The position numbers were made by a program, and so were the translations under genes. DNA of 64,000 bases from Opisthorchis felineus. Taxonomy: Eukaryota > Platyhelminthes > Trematoda > Opisthorchiida > Opisthorchiidae. Within the stretch, counting starts at the first letter, position 1. The number at the start of each line of letters is the position of its first letter. This document shows positions 47,486 to 59,462 of this stretch, one piece after another. The stretch is from positions 130,435 through 194,434 of the forward strand of contig SJOL01006420.1 in NCBI GenBank assembly GCA_004794785.1. The letters are read 5' to 3'. Below the pieces are notes generated by a model. It had not been told where the DNA came from, did not search any database, and saw only the letters and a program-made list of their open reading frames with translations.

Positions 47486-49917
47486 TGATATACCATAGTG
47501 GGCGGAGCAGGAAGCCAAGGATCGATACAGAGTTGCACGACCGTTCAGCAAGTCACAACACCCTCTGAAGACACTACTCCGCCGTTGGCTACTTCCCGCA
47601 GGTGGTCTCTTCAGAGCGACCTACGGATCATCAAATTCAAGTCAAACCAATTGAAGAAAACTTGTTGTGAGATGGGAACAGTAAAACTTCGTTGAAAAAG
47701 TCGTGGCAAAGAACAGGGTGCAAAATAACTGACTGAAGCATAGGTATGATACAGGTTGACTTGAATAAGGTCACATGGTTGTATGACAGCGAAGCGTCAA
47801 TACTGTACGCTGTCTATGGTGATGACAATTATATCGAGGCATTTTGTTTGCTGCAGAGTATGATAGAAATTACAGGCACAACGCCTTCCGATCCTCACTC
47901 AAAACAAACCCTAGCCTCACGTGACCGAGTGAATCTTGTGGATGATTTCCCAGTCCCCGATAATCGCAGAATGGATGTTAAAAAACGAGTGTGCTTCGGA
48001 TGATGTGGAGTTATACACGGGCTCCCTAGCTGAAGGTTCAAGGTTCGAACCCAAACATCAGCTCTGGATAACTCTTATCTAACTCTGGACAAACTGAGAG
48101 CATTTCACTCGTTGTGCTTGCAGCGAGCTGAGCAGCTGATCTACACCGGAAGGGCACGATTGAATGAATTAGAAAAAAGGTTAGATAAAAGGAGCACGGG
48201 ATTTACGGTTTAGGTGGAGACCCTGCAATGGGAAAAGGTTGATGTAGAAGCAGAAAAATCACCAAGTATAAACAATCGCAATGATGGATGAGTGCAGAAC
48301 ACTTCAGCTAGCGTCGGCCATTGCTTGGTACTCAGTCCTCACTGACGGATCTCCCACATGTAGCAGAGTCAACAGAAACCCTCCGAAGGGATGCTACTGT
48401 CTCGCAGAGTAAACAGTGGCGCTCCGCTAGTGGGTGATCCTGTCAAGAGGGAACTTATCCCTCTGAATAGAAATAAACGGACCACCTCGGCCGTACCGCG
48501 AACTGTACCATTGGATCGATGGGTTAAAGGCCAACTCTCTTTCAAAGAGGACGGAAAAACTTGCCGTTTTGGCCCTTCTACTTCTCTACGGGGACCACTT
48601 TTTTCAAGGAATCAGGGAACGCGGATCCTCTTCGACAGAGCAATTATTGTCCATCTAGCCATGGTGGGCTAGGAGGCCAAGTTTAACTCCATTTGTTGCC
48701 TCCAGTTCGAATCCAGGGAACCTATTTATGGTTTTGGCATACAAAATTTCAGTACAAAGAAGGCCCCTATTGCTTAGGTGCATCCAAAGACTCATAAAGT
48801 GTGCTTGGATTCAACGGTGACTGGTCCAGTTGTTCTAGTCAACACCAAAAACGCCCCCGAGTAGCCGTTAGCTGATTCGCTTGATGATGGCTCAGTTGTG
48901 TGGTTGTTAATTAAGCCGCGATAGCCCACTCCGTCAGATAATTACTTTGAGTTCATCTAAGGCAAAGCTTACTTGTTCATGCTGCGGCATAGGCCCATTA
49001 TTCCAATTTCAGACAGGTATACAAGCAAGTCCCACTCCTGAATTAAATGAAACTCGATAATTGTGATGAACTAATCGGGGAAGAGTACCACGGCACCAAC
49101 AATTCAGGCTAGTTTCACTCAGTCTGGAATCCAGACTATGCAGCCCATCGGCATACACGACAGTGAACTGAGAGTCAATGCTTCTACCGTCAGACTACGT
49201 CCGATTACAAGTTGACCAATTTATCAACTTTATGTGTACGAAAGGGGAGACAGCGAATGAAGAACAGCAGACCGACTCACGGAAAACAGAGCGGAGCACT
49301 TGTTTCAAGTACTGACACTTGGCAAAGGAGTGGGCAAGTCAGCCCCTAACAGCATCTCATATTCATAGTTGGTTGTATGATTATCTTATCTCGAACCCAA
49401 CTAAATAAAGGAGATACTTTGATGTGTAGACAGATGAAGGCTTCCAGAAACCAACTGTTCGACTCAGGGGTCATTGGAATAAGGATTTAGCACATCCTAT
49501 GAATTTGGACCTCCTCCAGAGCAGACTGCTGCCCTAGGAGTGATCCCTGTTGTGGGAGGACCACTGTAATCTCTTATCTCATGATGCCCTTTATTGGAGA
49601 TTCCCGGTAATGGTTGAAACAAACGCAAGGATGCTGGTACTTGAGCAAGTTCATTCACCATTCGTACGGTCGTCCCTAGAGTTTTCTCTCGTGTTGGCAG
49701 TATGCACAATGACAACATAACATCCATAGAATCCGTTGTAATATCGAGTTGCAATTATCAATACAGCAAGTTCATCGGAGCTAATTACGCTAGTAGGTTA
49801 ATGCTAATGCGCTGAAGAACCATGAAGATAACAGACTCAGTAGTTAGCAGTGGTGCCTCCCGAATAACAATTGGGATTTATCGTGAAATAATGTTCACAG
49901 ACCCAGAACGCGTGTGT
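47486..49917. other. Unassigned stretch with tRNA-like fragments
   Basis: AAGGTTCAAGGTTCGAACCC at about 48031-48050 and CTCCAGTTCGAATCCAGGG at about 48700-48718 look like box B or T-arm remnants, probably old SINEs; no tRNA gene can be folded with confidence. Plus frames 47746-48003 and 48391-48672 have no recognised domain. Confidence 0.35.
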
Positions 49918-50264
49918 TTATGCTGTATTGTGACAGACCGACACCAAATCTTTTAAAACGGGGGGTACTAAGTATCTTTTAAAAAGGTTTCTGTACGAGC
50001 TGTTTGATTTCCCGAGTCGTAATGAAACGAAAAAAGTGATTAGTTTCGTTAGTTCTGGAGTAAACATTGAAAAATAACATACATGGACAAAGATGATCCA
50101 GGGTTCAATCGGAGGGGTTCGGTTCAATTGAGCTCTCTCGGATAACCACATAAACAACAGAACAGTTTGAAAAAGGCCCATGCGGGCCAAAATCCAGTGT
50201 ACAGCTCGAGTTGCCCAGTACCACCAAGTTGCATTCGGATGTCCCAATGTCATGTTCACAGTCT
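49918..50264 (-). CDS. Possible last exon of an SLC6-type transporter
   Basis: An acceptor-like site (CCGCTTTTTGGAAG) on the minus strand opens about 115 codons to a stop. The translation has a Trp-rich start (TWWYWATRAVHWILAR), a first membrane segment (MGLFQTVLLFMWLS), a short loop TPPIEPW, a second segment (IIFVHVCYFSMFTPELTKLI) and a tail RLGKSNSSYRNLFKRYLVPP. The order W-rich start, segment, P-x-x-W, segment with a central P, then G-S-R-P tail is that of the TM11-TM12 end of neurotransmitter sodium symporters. Residue identity to the usual signature is low, no other exon was found, and a different two-pass protein is possible. Confidence 0.35.
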
Positions 50265-51715
50265 CTTCCAAAAAGCGGAGGATAACGCGAAGCAAAGCCG
50301 AAGCGGATTTTTTAAGATGTTTTCATTGTCATGCTGTGGCCGAAATTGTTTTTATCTAAAGCGGATGAAATAAAAGAGGCCATCAGAAAACATTCAGAGC
50401 AAAACTGTCACGCAGATCATACAGAGTCTGAGGGTTGAGATGACACTGTCCTTTGCAGCCGTTCACCATCCTGAGCATAAAAAATGCCAAATCTTGTGAA
50501 TAGAAAGGTACTTTACAAGATGTACTCTGTGCCTCTGAGGCGTGAATCCATGCTACGGAAGTGGGTAGGGAGTACTCCGGCCTTGTAGATGGTAGGTTAA
50601 CTGCTCCATATTGTTAACAAGTTCGCTTACTTGGAAAGTGTTGTATCGTGCTACCGTCAAGGCAGCCTTCGAAATAAGCAAGTTGCGCCCTGTGTCCGCC
50701 ACACTTCGTCAATTATGGCGTCTAAATGACAACAGGTTGCAAAATTCATGGTTTATGTGAGGTTACTCCTTCGCAGTCCGGAAATTTGGCTTCTTTATGA
50801 AGATACAGACAGGCTCTTGGTTTCCGACCATCACCACCTATCAAGCTCACTGACCAACACAACAGTGACCAATCCAATAGGGAATGGTGATCAGTCAACG
50901 ATACCGGCACGAACTGTGATAGCCTTGGCAAGATTAGAAGGGTTGGAGCCCGGTTGACAACCCTAACCGATGGTTGGAGACAATTTCTGATAAGACTATA
51001 CATCGCAGTAAGCGGCAAACCCGTGTTGATAGGCTGGTTGGCCTAAACTAGGAAGCCCACTTTCGAATTCCCCTATGACCTGGCCTGAATAAAAACTGCC
51101 ACTTTGACTCGGCGTTCGGGCTTGAGTGCTGCAATGATCCCGCGGGCTACAGTGGCTGGAACTGTTCCAAAAGATGCTACCTTGTCAGAAAACTAGGGTT
51201 CTGGGTGTCGACAGTTGTTGCTTACTGTAAACGGCATTGCATCTACTGTCCGTTAATGGCTACCTGTTCGGCCCACTATAGTATACCAAAAGTTACGGTA
51301 GCCTGAGATATCTTTCTGGAAACAAATTAAATTATTACAACTGTATCCATAGAGCTGCCAAGGTATTTGCTACGCGGTCACGCTAGGATTTTTGTGATGG
51401 TGCGAGAATTCCCGAGCCAAAACGCTCGATCCAGATTGAATCAACTTCTGACGTTCAAAATGACCTTCGTTCTTTGCTCCTGCAAATTGGCTAACGAATT
51501 CTTTCGCTGCTTAGTCTATTTATTGAGTTGGCATGTCATTTGATTGAATTTTTCACTCGAATATAAGCTGCGTGCGAAAAGCTCTCAGATTGCACTCCAT
51601 TTCTGTGGTGCGCCCACTTATTCAGAATAATGAGGCAGACTATGGCAGGCTGCTCTCCGCTACAACTATCAGTGAACGAGAACAGATATGGACGTAGAAG
51701 ATGTCCATCAAATAA
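50265..51715. other. Unassigned stretch
   Basis: No further transporter exon recognised on the minus strand. The plus strand at 51,050-51,500 reads like worn coding text but without a motif I can name. Confidence 0.35.
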
Positions 51716-51906
51716 ATAATAATAATCGTTTAGCTGTAGCACCCTTTCGGTGCCTAGCTGCCATGCCACCCGAAGGAAGCACGACGGCTGGGATACTGCC
51801 AAGTTGCCCAAGCATAGACAGGGGAAGTCGAGAGGAAGAGGTCGGGTTCGAACCACGGACCTTCAGCTCGGTAAATTCACGCTCTAGCCACTGAGCCATC
51901 TCGTCA
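51716..51906 (-). repeat. SINE A copy
   Basis: On the minus strand: GACGAGATGGCTCAGTGGC (box A), GTGGTTCGAACCCGACC (box B), GGCTTC-type body with GCTTGGGCAACTTGG, GGTGGCATGGCAGCTAGGC, and the end CTACAGCTAAACG followed by ATT repeats. Both promoter boxes are intact. Confidence 0.85.
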
Positions 51907-52651
51907 CGTCATGGGAGTAATTAAACGCAAACCTCCTTTACTCCACCAGAGCCATCTCTCGTCCATCAAATATAAGACGTGGAATTCGGTGTTACGCTTG
52001 CTTGGTGGCATTTTAAGTGAAAGGGTTTGCAACGCGACAAGGTGAACCGATTATCCAACTCTCCTAACCTCTTTGTCTGCGCCAGCTGTGTCTACCTTGG
52101 GGGTGCTATACCTTCCACGGATAACAAGACATACGTCGATAGTGAAACCAAATCCTCACTTCTAGGTCAGAAGACCAGTGTAAACGTTCCATCTTAAGTG
52201 GAACACGAGGAGAAACTGGTACTTCTTTCGAAGGCTTCAAAAGATGCAAACACAAAGAACGTAGCAGCCTGGACGAAAGTCAGACGCAGCGTAGATGGTG
52301 TTGAAGTGCTTGTCCACAAACTACCTCAGTCTTTTCAACAAACTTCGCGGTATTCAACATTCAGCTTGCCTTGAACCACCGTCCATTATCATACTTACAG
52401 AAACCTGGCTCACACCGGACGCCGCAGACGCGGAGATCTCGACAGAAGGCTACTCCACTTTCCGAGTTGAGTCGAGACGCGGGAGAACAGGTGGGGTTGC
52501 ACTGTACATAAATTTGGCCCTGCCCATTCCGGCTGTCCTCTGCGACACCATTTCTGCATCTTTTTGTGATGCACTGTGGATTCAAATCCCGCTGTGTAGG
52601 ACCGACTCTAGTCTTCTCGACATGGTCTGTCATTGCCTTCCTATTCCACCC

Positions 52652-52816
52652 GTAAATCGTTAAGCCTATCTGCCATGCCACTCGAAGGAGGCATGAGGAT
52701 TGAGATACTGTGAAGCCGCCCAAGACTAGACAAAAGCAGCTGAGATGCAGAGGTTGGCTTAGAACCACGGACTTCTGGTCAGCAAATTCGAGCTTTAACC
52801 ATTGAGCCATCTCGAC
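52652..52816 (-). repeat. SINE A copy nested in the CR1 endonuclease
   Basis: On the minus strand: TCGAGATGGCTCAATGG, then a damaged box B (GTGGTTCTAAGCC), TGCATCTCAGCTGC, GGCATGGCAG and the end AACGATTTAC. A short internal deletion removes part of the 3' end. It interrupts the left CR1 copy and is absent at the same place of the right copy. Confidence 0.7.
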
Positions 52817-52846
52817 AAAGATAACCTCTTCCTCATACGAACCCTT

Positions 52847-54924
52847 GAGCAAATCTCCTCCAGCTAACACTACACTCATCTCTTGCTGGTAGGCGATTTT
52901 AACGCCCACAAGGCCTCCTGGACGGAGCTCCAGCGCATTGGGTCTAGTGGACATTTTGCATTTGCGCTGATCAAAGTCGTTCAGCAGAGCGCTTGAACTC
53001 AACCTGTCGTCCCACCCACTAGATACCGCGCAGGCCAACTAACATCCCTGCTGGATTTGGTTATCATCAGTGAAAGACAATTCGTTGATCAAGTGTTAAT
53101 TAAGGCTTCACTGGTACGTAGTAACCACTGTGTGCCAACTTTTGATTTCATCTGCTACTGGGCCCGGAACCCGGAACCTCAAACATGGACTCAAAACTTT
53201 TGCCGTGCAGACTTCTCAGGAATGTGTATCTCCCCTGGCCAGCTTCGGCGGAGAAGACGTACATGACAATTGTCCAGCAAATACACGAGACTAACACGGT
53301 GTTCCTCTCAAAGAAAACCAACGCGAAGTCGAACGGACCAAAAGCCACCCAAGAGGATTCGGTGTCTTCTGGAATCGGTGTCCCAACTACTCTTCAAAAA
53401 GATAACTACAGGTGACAGAAGATGAGCTGGCCTTTCGTAAGATGCGGAACCGCTGTGAGTCAGAAGTCCGCCAATGGAACATACGAAAACAGGTCACGAT
53501 ACTAGACCTCGTCCGGGAAAAAATTACTATTCAAGAACATGAGAAACCGCCGAAGAAATAAGCTAACCGCCTTCTCCTTGAGGGACAGAAACGGGAAACC
53601 CACGAGTGACCTAATAGTGGTATCTGAAGCCTACAGAGAACACTAAACAGGCATGTGTTCTGCCCCAGCGACCTCATCACATGCAATCTTGGCAAGGCGT
53701 AACTACGAACCGCCTCTAACCGACTTGGTCTTCACAGAGGAGGATGTTCGTCAACTTTTGCACAAGATAAACCCCCTCAGCACGTTGAGTTTAGACGAGG
53801 TCCATCCAAGGATCCTGAAGGAAACGTCAAGAACACTGGAAAAACATTCCCACCTGACGTTTTGTCAGCCGCCCGACGAAGGCAACCTTCCATCTGCTTG
53901 GAAAGAAGCGATTTTCACGCCAATCAACAAAACTGCTGATTGCCTATCTCCCGGCAGCTACAGGCTTATTGGCCTCACTAGCACACCGTGCAAGGTGATG
54001 GAACGCATCCTGACGCTGGGCATCCTAGCTCACCTTACTTCCAACAACTTGATATCTCCTGTTTAACACAGATTTCTCCAAGGCCGCTCTTGCGTTACGA
54101 ACATTGTCGTATTTAAGCCAAACCAAAGACGAGGGTGTCACATCGGGTGCCATAATTTTCGGCTGCTCAAAGGTATTCGATCAAGCCCCACACGTCCCGC
54201 TGCTCCATAAACTCGAGTCTTACGGGATTCAAAGGAAAATCTTACAGTGGATCAAGGCGTTCCTATCAGACAGAACATTCCGATTGAGGGTTGGCTCAAT
54301 TTACTCCTCTCCAGCGCCGGTCTCCATTAGAGTTCCTCAATGCTCCGTTTTAGGACCACTACTGTTTCTGATATACGTCAACGACCTTCCAGACGTTCTT
54401 GCAAGTCCATGTCTACTTTTTGCGGACGACTTGGGATCATGGAGTTCCAATGCCATTGCCCTCCAAATGGATGTAGACGCTGCAAAAAAGTGGTCGTTGG
54501 ACTGGCACCAACCTCTGAGTGACGAAAAGTGCGTTCATATGTCATTCGGAGGAGACTCAGCGAACGCCTATGTCGTGCATGGTGAGAATGGACCAGAAGA
54601 CATCACGAGGATAGATACCAAAAAGGATTTGGGCATCTGGCTACCTTCACACATGTCCTCCTAACTGCCCCATGAGAAGTCGGCCCAAAAGGCATTCGCC
54701 GTTCTACGGATGATTCGGCGCACCTTCCAACGCATTACTCGCACGGATTTCCAGATACACTATGGGACCTACGTCATACCGATTCTTGAATATGCCAACC
54801 AAGTTTTCTACTCAGGACGCAAGAAAGACGTAACCCTCATTGAGCGTGTCCAACGAGCTGCTACGAAAATGGTTGCCGGCCGCAAATCCGTTGATTACGA
54901 AACGCGTCTCGCGGTGCTTGACCT
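52847..54924 (+). repeat. Inverted repeat, left arm (2,078 bp)
   Basis: Each base x pairs with base 111719-x on the minus strand, with no insertion or deletion seen. The differences I noted are few: near 52855 (c/t), 53287 (g/c), and two in the 53653-54066 frame (E/D and S/R). It contains the end of the endonuclease and almost all of the RT of the left CR1 copy. Outside the arm the two elements match much less well. Confidence 0.9.
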
Positions 54925-55339
54925 TCTGGAGTATCCTCACCTGCAACGAGACCTACTCTTACCCATGCCCTGTTTGAGCAAGGTTCGGCCAATAGGTTTT
55001 TCACCGTTGACCCAACTAACACACGGCGGGGACATGGTAAGAAGATTCTCAAGCTCAGAGCGCACACTTTTAGTAGACAACAAATTTTCCCATTTCGAGT
55101 AGCTGGTGCGTGGAATAGCCTTCTTCCTACGGGTGTTCACGTTGCATCCAGTACTTTTTTTTATGTCAGTCCTCGCGCTGAGAACTTAAAGAGTGGTGCT
55201 ACATTGTGTCTTAGCTTGTGCCTTTCAGGTGAACGGCAGCCGCTGAACTACAAGATCGAACCTGACCCGGGAAGCTTGGGCGAAAATGTCGATGCTGTGA
55301 ATCGATCCGTGAAAATTCGTGATTTCCAAGGTGAATGCC

Positions 55340-55689
55340 GGGTCGCAGACCCCGTCAAGTACGCTTTCAAGTCTGATTCAGGGAGTGGGCGCGTCAAGCG
55401 AATTAGATTCGAGCAGCAGATGTGGCCGCAAGGTGGAACCACTCTGCACAGAACATCGGACAACGATTACGCGCCTCCGACCGGGACGGTGCAGCCAGAG
55501 CTGTTTATGCCAGGTGTCAGATCTGCGGTCTTCGAGGATGGACTAACAAGCGACGGCAGCTCCCAGAAATAACACAGGTCAAGTCAAAATCAGGCTCCTT
55601 GATGAGGTCCGGGTGCGAACTGCACTTACTAAGCTAGAACCACGTCGACTGAACGGATGTGTCGCGAGCCGGCCGCGAATCATACGATG
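55340..55689. other. Unassigned sequence between the CR1 copies
   Basis: Overlapping plus frames of 60-120 codons (55204-55572, 55422-55637) have no domain; 55204-55290 is CR1 3' UTR. Confidence 0.4.
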
Positions 55690-55800
55690 GCATGTGCTAA
55701 TCACGGATTCACAGATTGATACACATGTATCCTGCAGGATGGGGGCTTTCGCCCAAGTTTCCCGGGTGGGTTTTGTTCTTGTCGTTCAGCTTCCGGTAAG
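55690..55800 (-). mobile_element. CR1-like 3' end fragment
   Basis: On the minus strand: CTGAACGACAAGAACAAAAC, CCACCCGGGAAACTTGGGCG, then ATCTGTGAATCCGTGATT. The right CR1 copy has the same order (ACGGCAAGAACAAAACCCAC, CGGGAAACTTGGGCG, CAATCCGTGATTCC) near 56340-56430. A third, separate 3' end. Confidence 0.6.
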
Positions 55801-55804
55801 AAGT

Positions 55805-55985
55805 TAGGCCAATCAGGATCGAGCAGTTTTCTCTCAGGGATTCTCGCAGTTCAACTTAAATACTTGAGCGACCATGCGATAAATTATGTAGTAACCTTAT
55901 AAATAAGCTTGTAATAACTTTTACTTTGTTTCCATAAATGTCTGTCCCGGGCTACCTTGCAGGTAGCCAGTAGGAGACATTATTT
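55805..55985 (+). repeat. LTR-like segment, copy 2
   Basis: Aligns with 47311-47485: GGCCAATCAGGATCGAGCA, CTCAGGGATTCTCGCAG, CCTTATAAATAAGCTTGTAA with TATAAATA at 55898-55905, TTTGTTTCCATAAATGTCTG and GGGCTACC. It sits on the symmetry centre between the two CR1 copies. After GGGCTACC comes TTGCAGGTAGCC, a small hairpin. Confidence 0.4.
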
Positions 55986-56339
55986 GTAAAACCGTCTACC
56001 TTACGCAACAAAGCATGACTGGACAGCAGATAAATAGAGGACAGATGCAGGCCCGGAAGATTGGTGAGTCCAAAAGACCGAGGAAATGGAGGGAGCGAAA
56101 GGTGCGGGAAATAATAACGGGGTTCCCTACTTGATGCGTTCGACGTCTCTGAAGACTCTTGTCACTGAAGCTGTCGAAAGACCAAACGGCTCCCTGGAAA
56201 AGATAGCGAAAAGATTTAGGCCACGGGCCTGAAGATTTTGAACATTTCGCTAGCCACCTGCCTTTCTTTACTCTCTCTGCTGGTCTATAATAGAGGCGCA
56301 GACCATGAACTCCGAGCGGCCTTCATCCCCAGGGGTAAC
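55986..56339. other. Unassigned spacer
   Basis: No gene or known repeat recognised between the LTR-like segment and the 3' end of the right CR1 copy. Confidence 0.4.
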
Positions 56340-56794
56340 ACAAGGATTTATGGAATCACGGATTGAAACAGAGGATCAGGGATTTCGCCCAAGTTTCCCG
56401 GGTGGGTTTTGTTCTTGCCGTTCAGCGGCTGTCGTACACGTGAAAAGCACAAGCGAAAAAAAGGGTGTAGCACTGATCCTTAAGTTCTCAGCGCGGGGCA
56501 GTATGCTCGCCAGCTCCAAGACTCTCATAAAAAAGTGCCTAATAGTGATTGAACTGGGTTCTAGAAGGAGCGTGGACAACCGACGGAGGGAGGTTATTCC
56601 ACGCAGCTACTACACGGAGTGAGAAAAAATTTTGCCTGATGAAAGTGTGCGCTGTGAGCTTGAAAATCTTCCTACCATGTCCCCGCCGTGTGTGTTCTGG
56701 GTCAGCGGTCAAAAAGCTGTCGGCTAAACCTTGTTTAACCAGGGCATAACTAAGAAGTAGGTCCCCCAGGAGGCGACGATGCACAAGGGGGAAG

Positions 56795-58872
56795 AGGTCA
56801 AGCACCGCGAGACGCGTTTCGTAATCAACGGATTTGCGGCCGGCAACCATTTTCGTAGCAGCTCGTTGGACACGCTCAATGAGGGTTACGTCTTTCTTGC
56901 GTCCTGAGTAGAAAACTTGGTTGGCATATTCAAGAATCGGTATGACGTAGGTCCCATAGTGTATCTGGAAATCCGTGCGAGTAATGCGTTGGAAGGTGCG
57001 CCGAATCATCCGTAGAACGGCGAATGCCTTTTGGGCCGACTTCTCATGGGGCAGTTAGGAGGACATGTGTGAAGGTAGCCAGATGCCCAAATCCTTTTTG
57101 GTATCTATCCTCGTGATGTCTTCTGGTCCATTCTCACCATGCACGACATAGGCGTTCGCTGAGTCTCCTCCGAATGACATATGAACGCACTTTTCGTCAC
57201 TCAGAGGTTGGTGCCAGTCCAACGACCACTTTTTTGCAGCGTCTACATCCATTTGGAGGGCAATGGCATTGGAACTCCATGATCCCAAGTCGTCCGCAAA
57301 AAGTAGACATGGACTTGCAAGAACGTCTGGAAGGTCGTTGACGTATATCAGAAACAGTAGTGGTCCTAAAACGGAGCATTGAGGAACTCTAATGGAGACC
57401 GGCGCTGGAGAGGAGTAAATTGAGCCAACCCTCAATCGGAATGTTCTGTCTGATAGGAACGCCTTGATCCACTGTAAGATTTTCCTTTGAATCCCGTAAG
57501 ACTCGAGTTTATGGAGCAGCGGGACGTGTGGGGCTTGATCGAATACCTTTGAGCAGCCGAAAATTATGGCACCCGATGTGACACCCTCGTCTTTGGTTTG
57601 GCTTAAATACGACAATGTTCGTAACGCAAGAGCGGCCTTGGAGAAATCTGTGTTAAACAGGAGATATCAAGTTGTTGGAAGTAAGGTGAGCTAGGATGCC
57701 CAGCGTCAGGATGCGTTCCATCACCTTGCACGGTGTGCTAGTGAGGCCAATAAGCCTGTAGCTGCCGGGAGATAGGCAATCAGCAGTTTTGTTGATTGGC
57801 GTGAAAATCGCTTCTTTCCAAGCAGATGGAAGGTTGCCTTCGTCGGGCGGCTGACAAAACGTCAGGTGGGAATGTTTTTCCAGTGTTCTTGACGTTTCCT
57901 TCAGGATCCTTGGATGGACCTCGTCTAAACTCAACGTTCTGAGGGGGTTTATCTTGTGCAAAAGTTGACGAACATCCTCGTCCGTGAAGACCAAGTCGGT
58001 TAGAGGCGGTTCGTAGTTACGCCTTGCCAAGATTGCATGTGATGAGGTCGCTGGGGCAGAACACATGCCTGTTTAGTGTTCTCTGTAGGCTTCAGATACC
58101 ACTATTAGGTCACTCGTGGGTTTCCCGTTTCTGTCCCTCAAGGAGAAGGCGGTTAGCTTATTTCTTCGGCGGTTTCTCATGTTCTTGAATAGTAATTTTT
58201 TCCCGGACGAGGTCTAGTATCGTGACCTGTTTTCGTATGTTCCATTGGCGGACTTCTGACTCACAGCGGTTCCGCATCTTACGAAAGGCCAGCTCATCTT
58301 CTGTCACCTGTAGTTATCTTTTTGAAGAGTAGTTGGGACACCGATTCCAGAAGACACCGAATCCTCTTGGGTGGCTTTTGGTCCGTTCGACTTCGCGTTG
58401 GTTTTCTTTGAGAGGAACACCGTGTTAGTCTGGTGTATTTGCTGGACAATTGTCATGTACGTCTTCTCCGCCGAAGCTGGCCAGGGGAGATACACATTCC
58501 TGAGAAGTCTGCACGGCAAAAGTTTTGAGTCCATGTTTGAGGTTCCGGGTTCCGGGCCCAGTAGCAGATGAAATCAAAAGTTGGCACACAGTGGTTACTA
58601 CGTACCAGTGAAGCCTTAATTAACACTTGATCAACGAATTGTCTTTCACTGATGATAACCAAATCCAGCAGGGATGTTAGTTGGCCTGCGCGGTATCTAG
58701 TGGGTGGGACGACAGGTTGAGTTCAAGCGCTCTGCTGAACGACTTTGATCAGCGCAAATGCAAAATGTCCACTAGACCCAATGCGCTGGAGCTCCGTCCA
58801 GGAGGCCTTGTGGGCGTTAAAATCGCCTACCAGCAAGAGATGAGTGTAGTGTTAGCTGGAGGAAATTTGCTC
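56795..58872 (-). repeat. Inverted repeat, right arm (2,078 bp)
   Basis: Mirror of 52847-54924. The break at 56795 is sharp: inside it reads GCGGTGCTTGACCT on the minus strand in both copies, then the right copy continues CTTCCCCCTTGTGC and the left TCTGGAGTATCC. At 58872 the boundary is softer. Confidence 0.9.
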
Positions 58873-59462
58873 AATCGTTCGTGTGAGGTATTGGTCATCT
58901 TCGGGAGCACTCGGTTGGTTCCGGTAGAGCACACCCAGTAGGAGGAGATCGGAACCGCGCGGCGGGATTTAAATCCACAGTGCATGGGAATATATTGCGG
59001 GAGTGGTATCAAGGAGGTGAATCTGGATGAGCAGGGGCGCATGTAATTACAATGTAACCCCGCCAGCCCTCCCTCATTTTGAGTCAGCTCGAGAAAAAGA
59101 GTAGCCGGCTATCGAGATTTCTACGTCAGAGGCATCTGGGGTGAGCCAAGTCTCATTGAGTGCGATTATGGTTGGCTGTTCAAGGCAAACTGACTGGTTA
59201 ATGTCGCAAAGTTATTTGAAAAGACGGAGGCAGTTCGTGGACAAGCCTTTCAGCACTGCTTCTGCTCCCCCCGAAGTTGAGGAATCTAGAGATGTGTAAC
59301 CAGAGGGGATAGCAGACATTATACATGTACGTAGGGTTTGAGTCCAAGGCTCCGAAGGGGCCTGTGCACTATACTTGTCTGCTTCTCGTCTTGGCGGTTC
59401 CGTGGTCTGCTGTTCATCTGCAGGTTTTTTCGCCACGTGGGAGCCCGGTTTGCGCGGACCTT

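Larger units (their letters stand above)
52295..55330 (+). mobile_element. CR1-like LINE, left copy (dead)
   Basis: The endonuclease starts LSTNYLSLFNKLRGIQ and has IILTETWLT (catalytic Glu). It is interrupted by a SINE A at 52652, resumes with VGDFNAHKASW at about 52890 and reaches RSNHCV at about 53125, where SDH is expected (Asp to Asn). The RT follows: VRQLLHKINPLSTLSLDEVH (53653 on), LTSTPCKVMERILTLG, a TAA and a frameshift near 54062, then [48 protein letters not shown] (catalytic, about 54415), a TAA at 54662, and [19 protein letters not shown] (54776 on). There is no ORF1: the copy is 5'-truncated. The 3' UTR is visible near 55200-55290 (ACCCGGGAAGCTTGGGCG). Confidence 0.85.

Noticed and set aside
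48690..48720. tRNA gene suggested by CCAGTTCGAATCCAGGG
   Set aside because: The rest of a cloverleaf could not be placed; it is more likely an old SINE remnant.
52361..53038. 225-codon minus-strand frame
   Set aside because: It crosses the nested SINE and the antisense of the CR1 endonuclease; the mirror frame at 58681 is its counterpart in the right copy.
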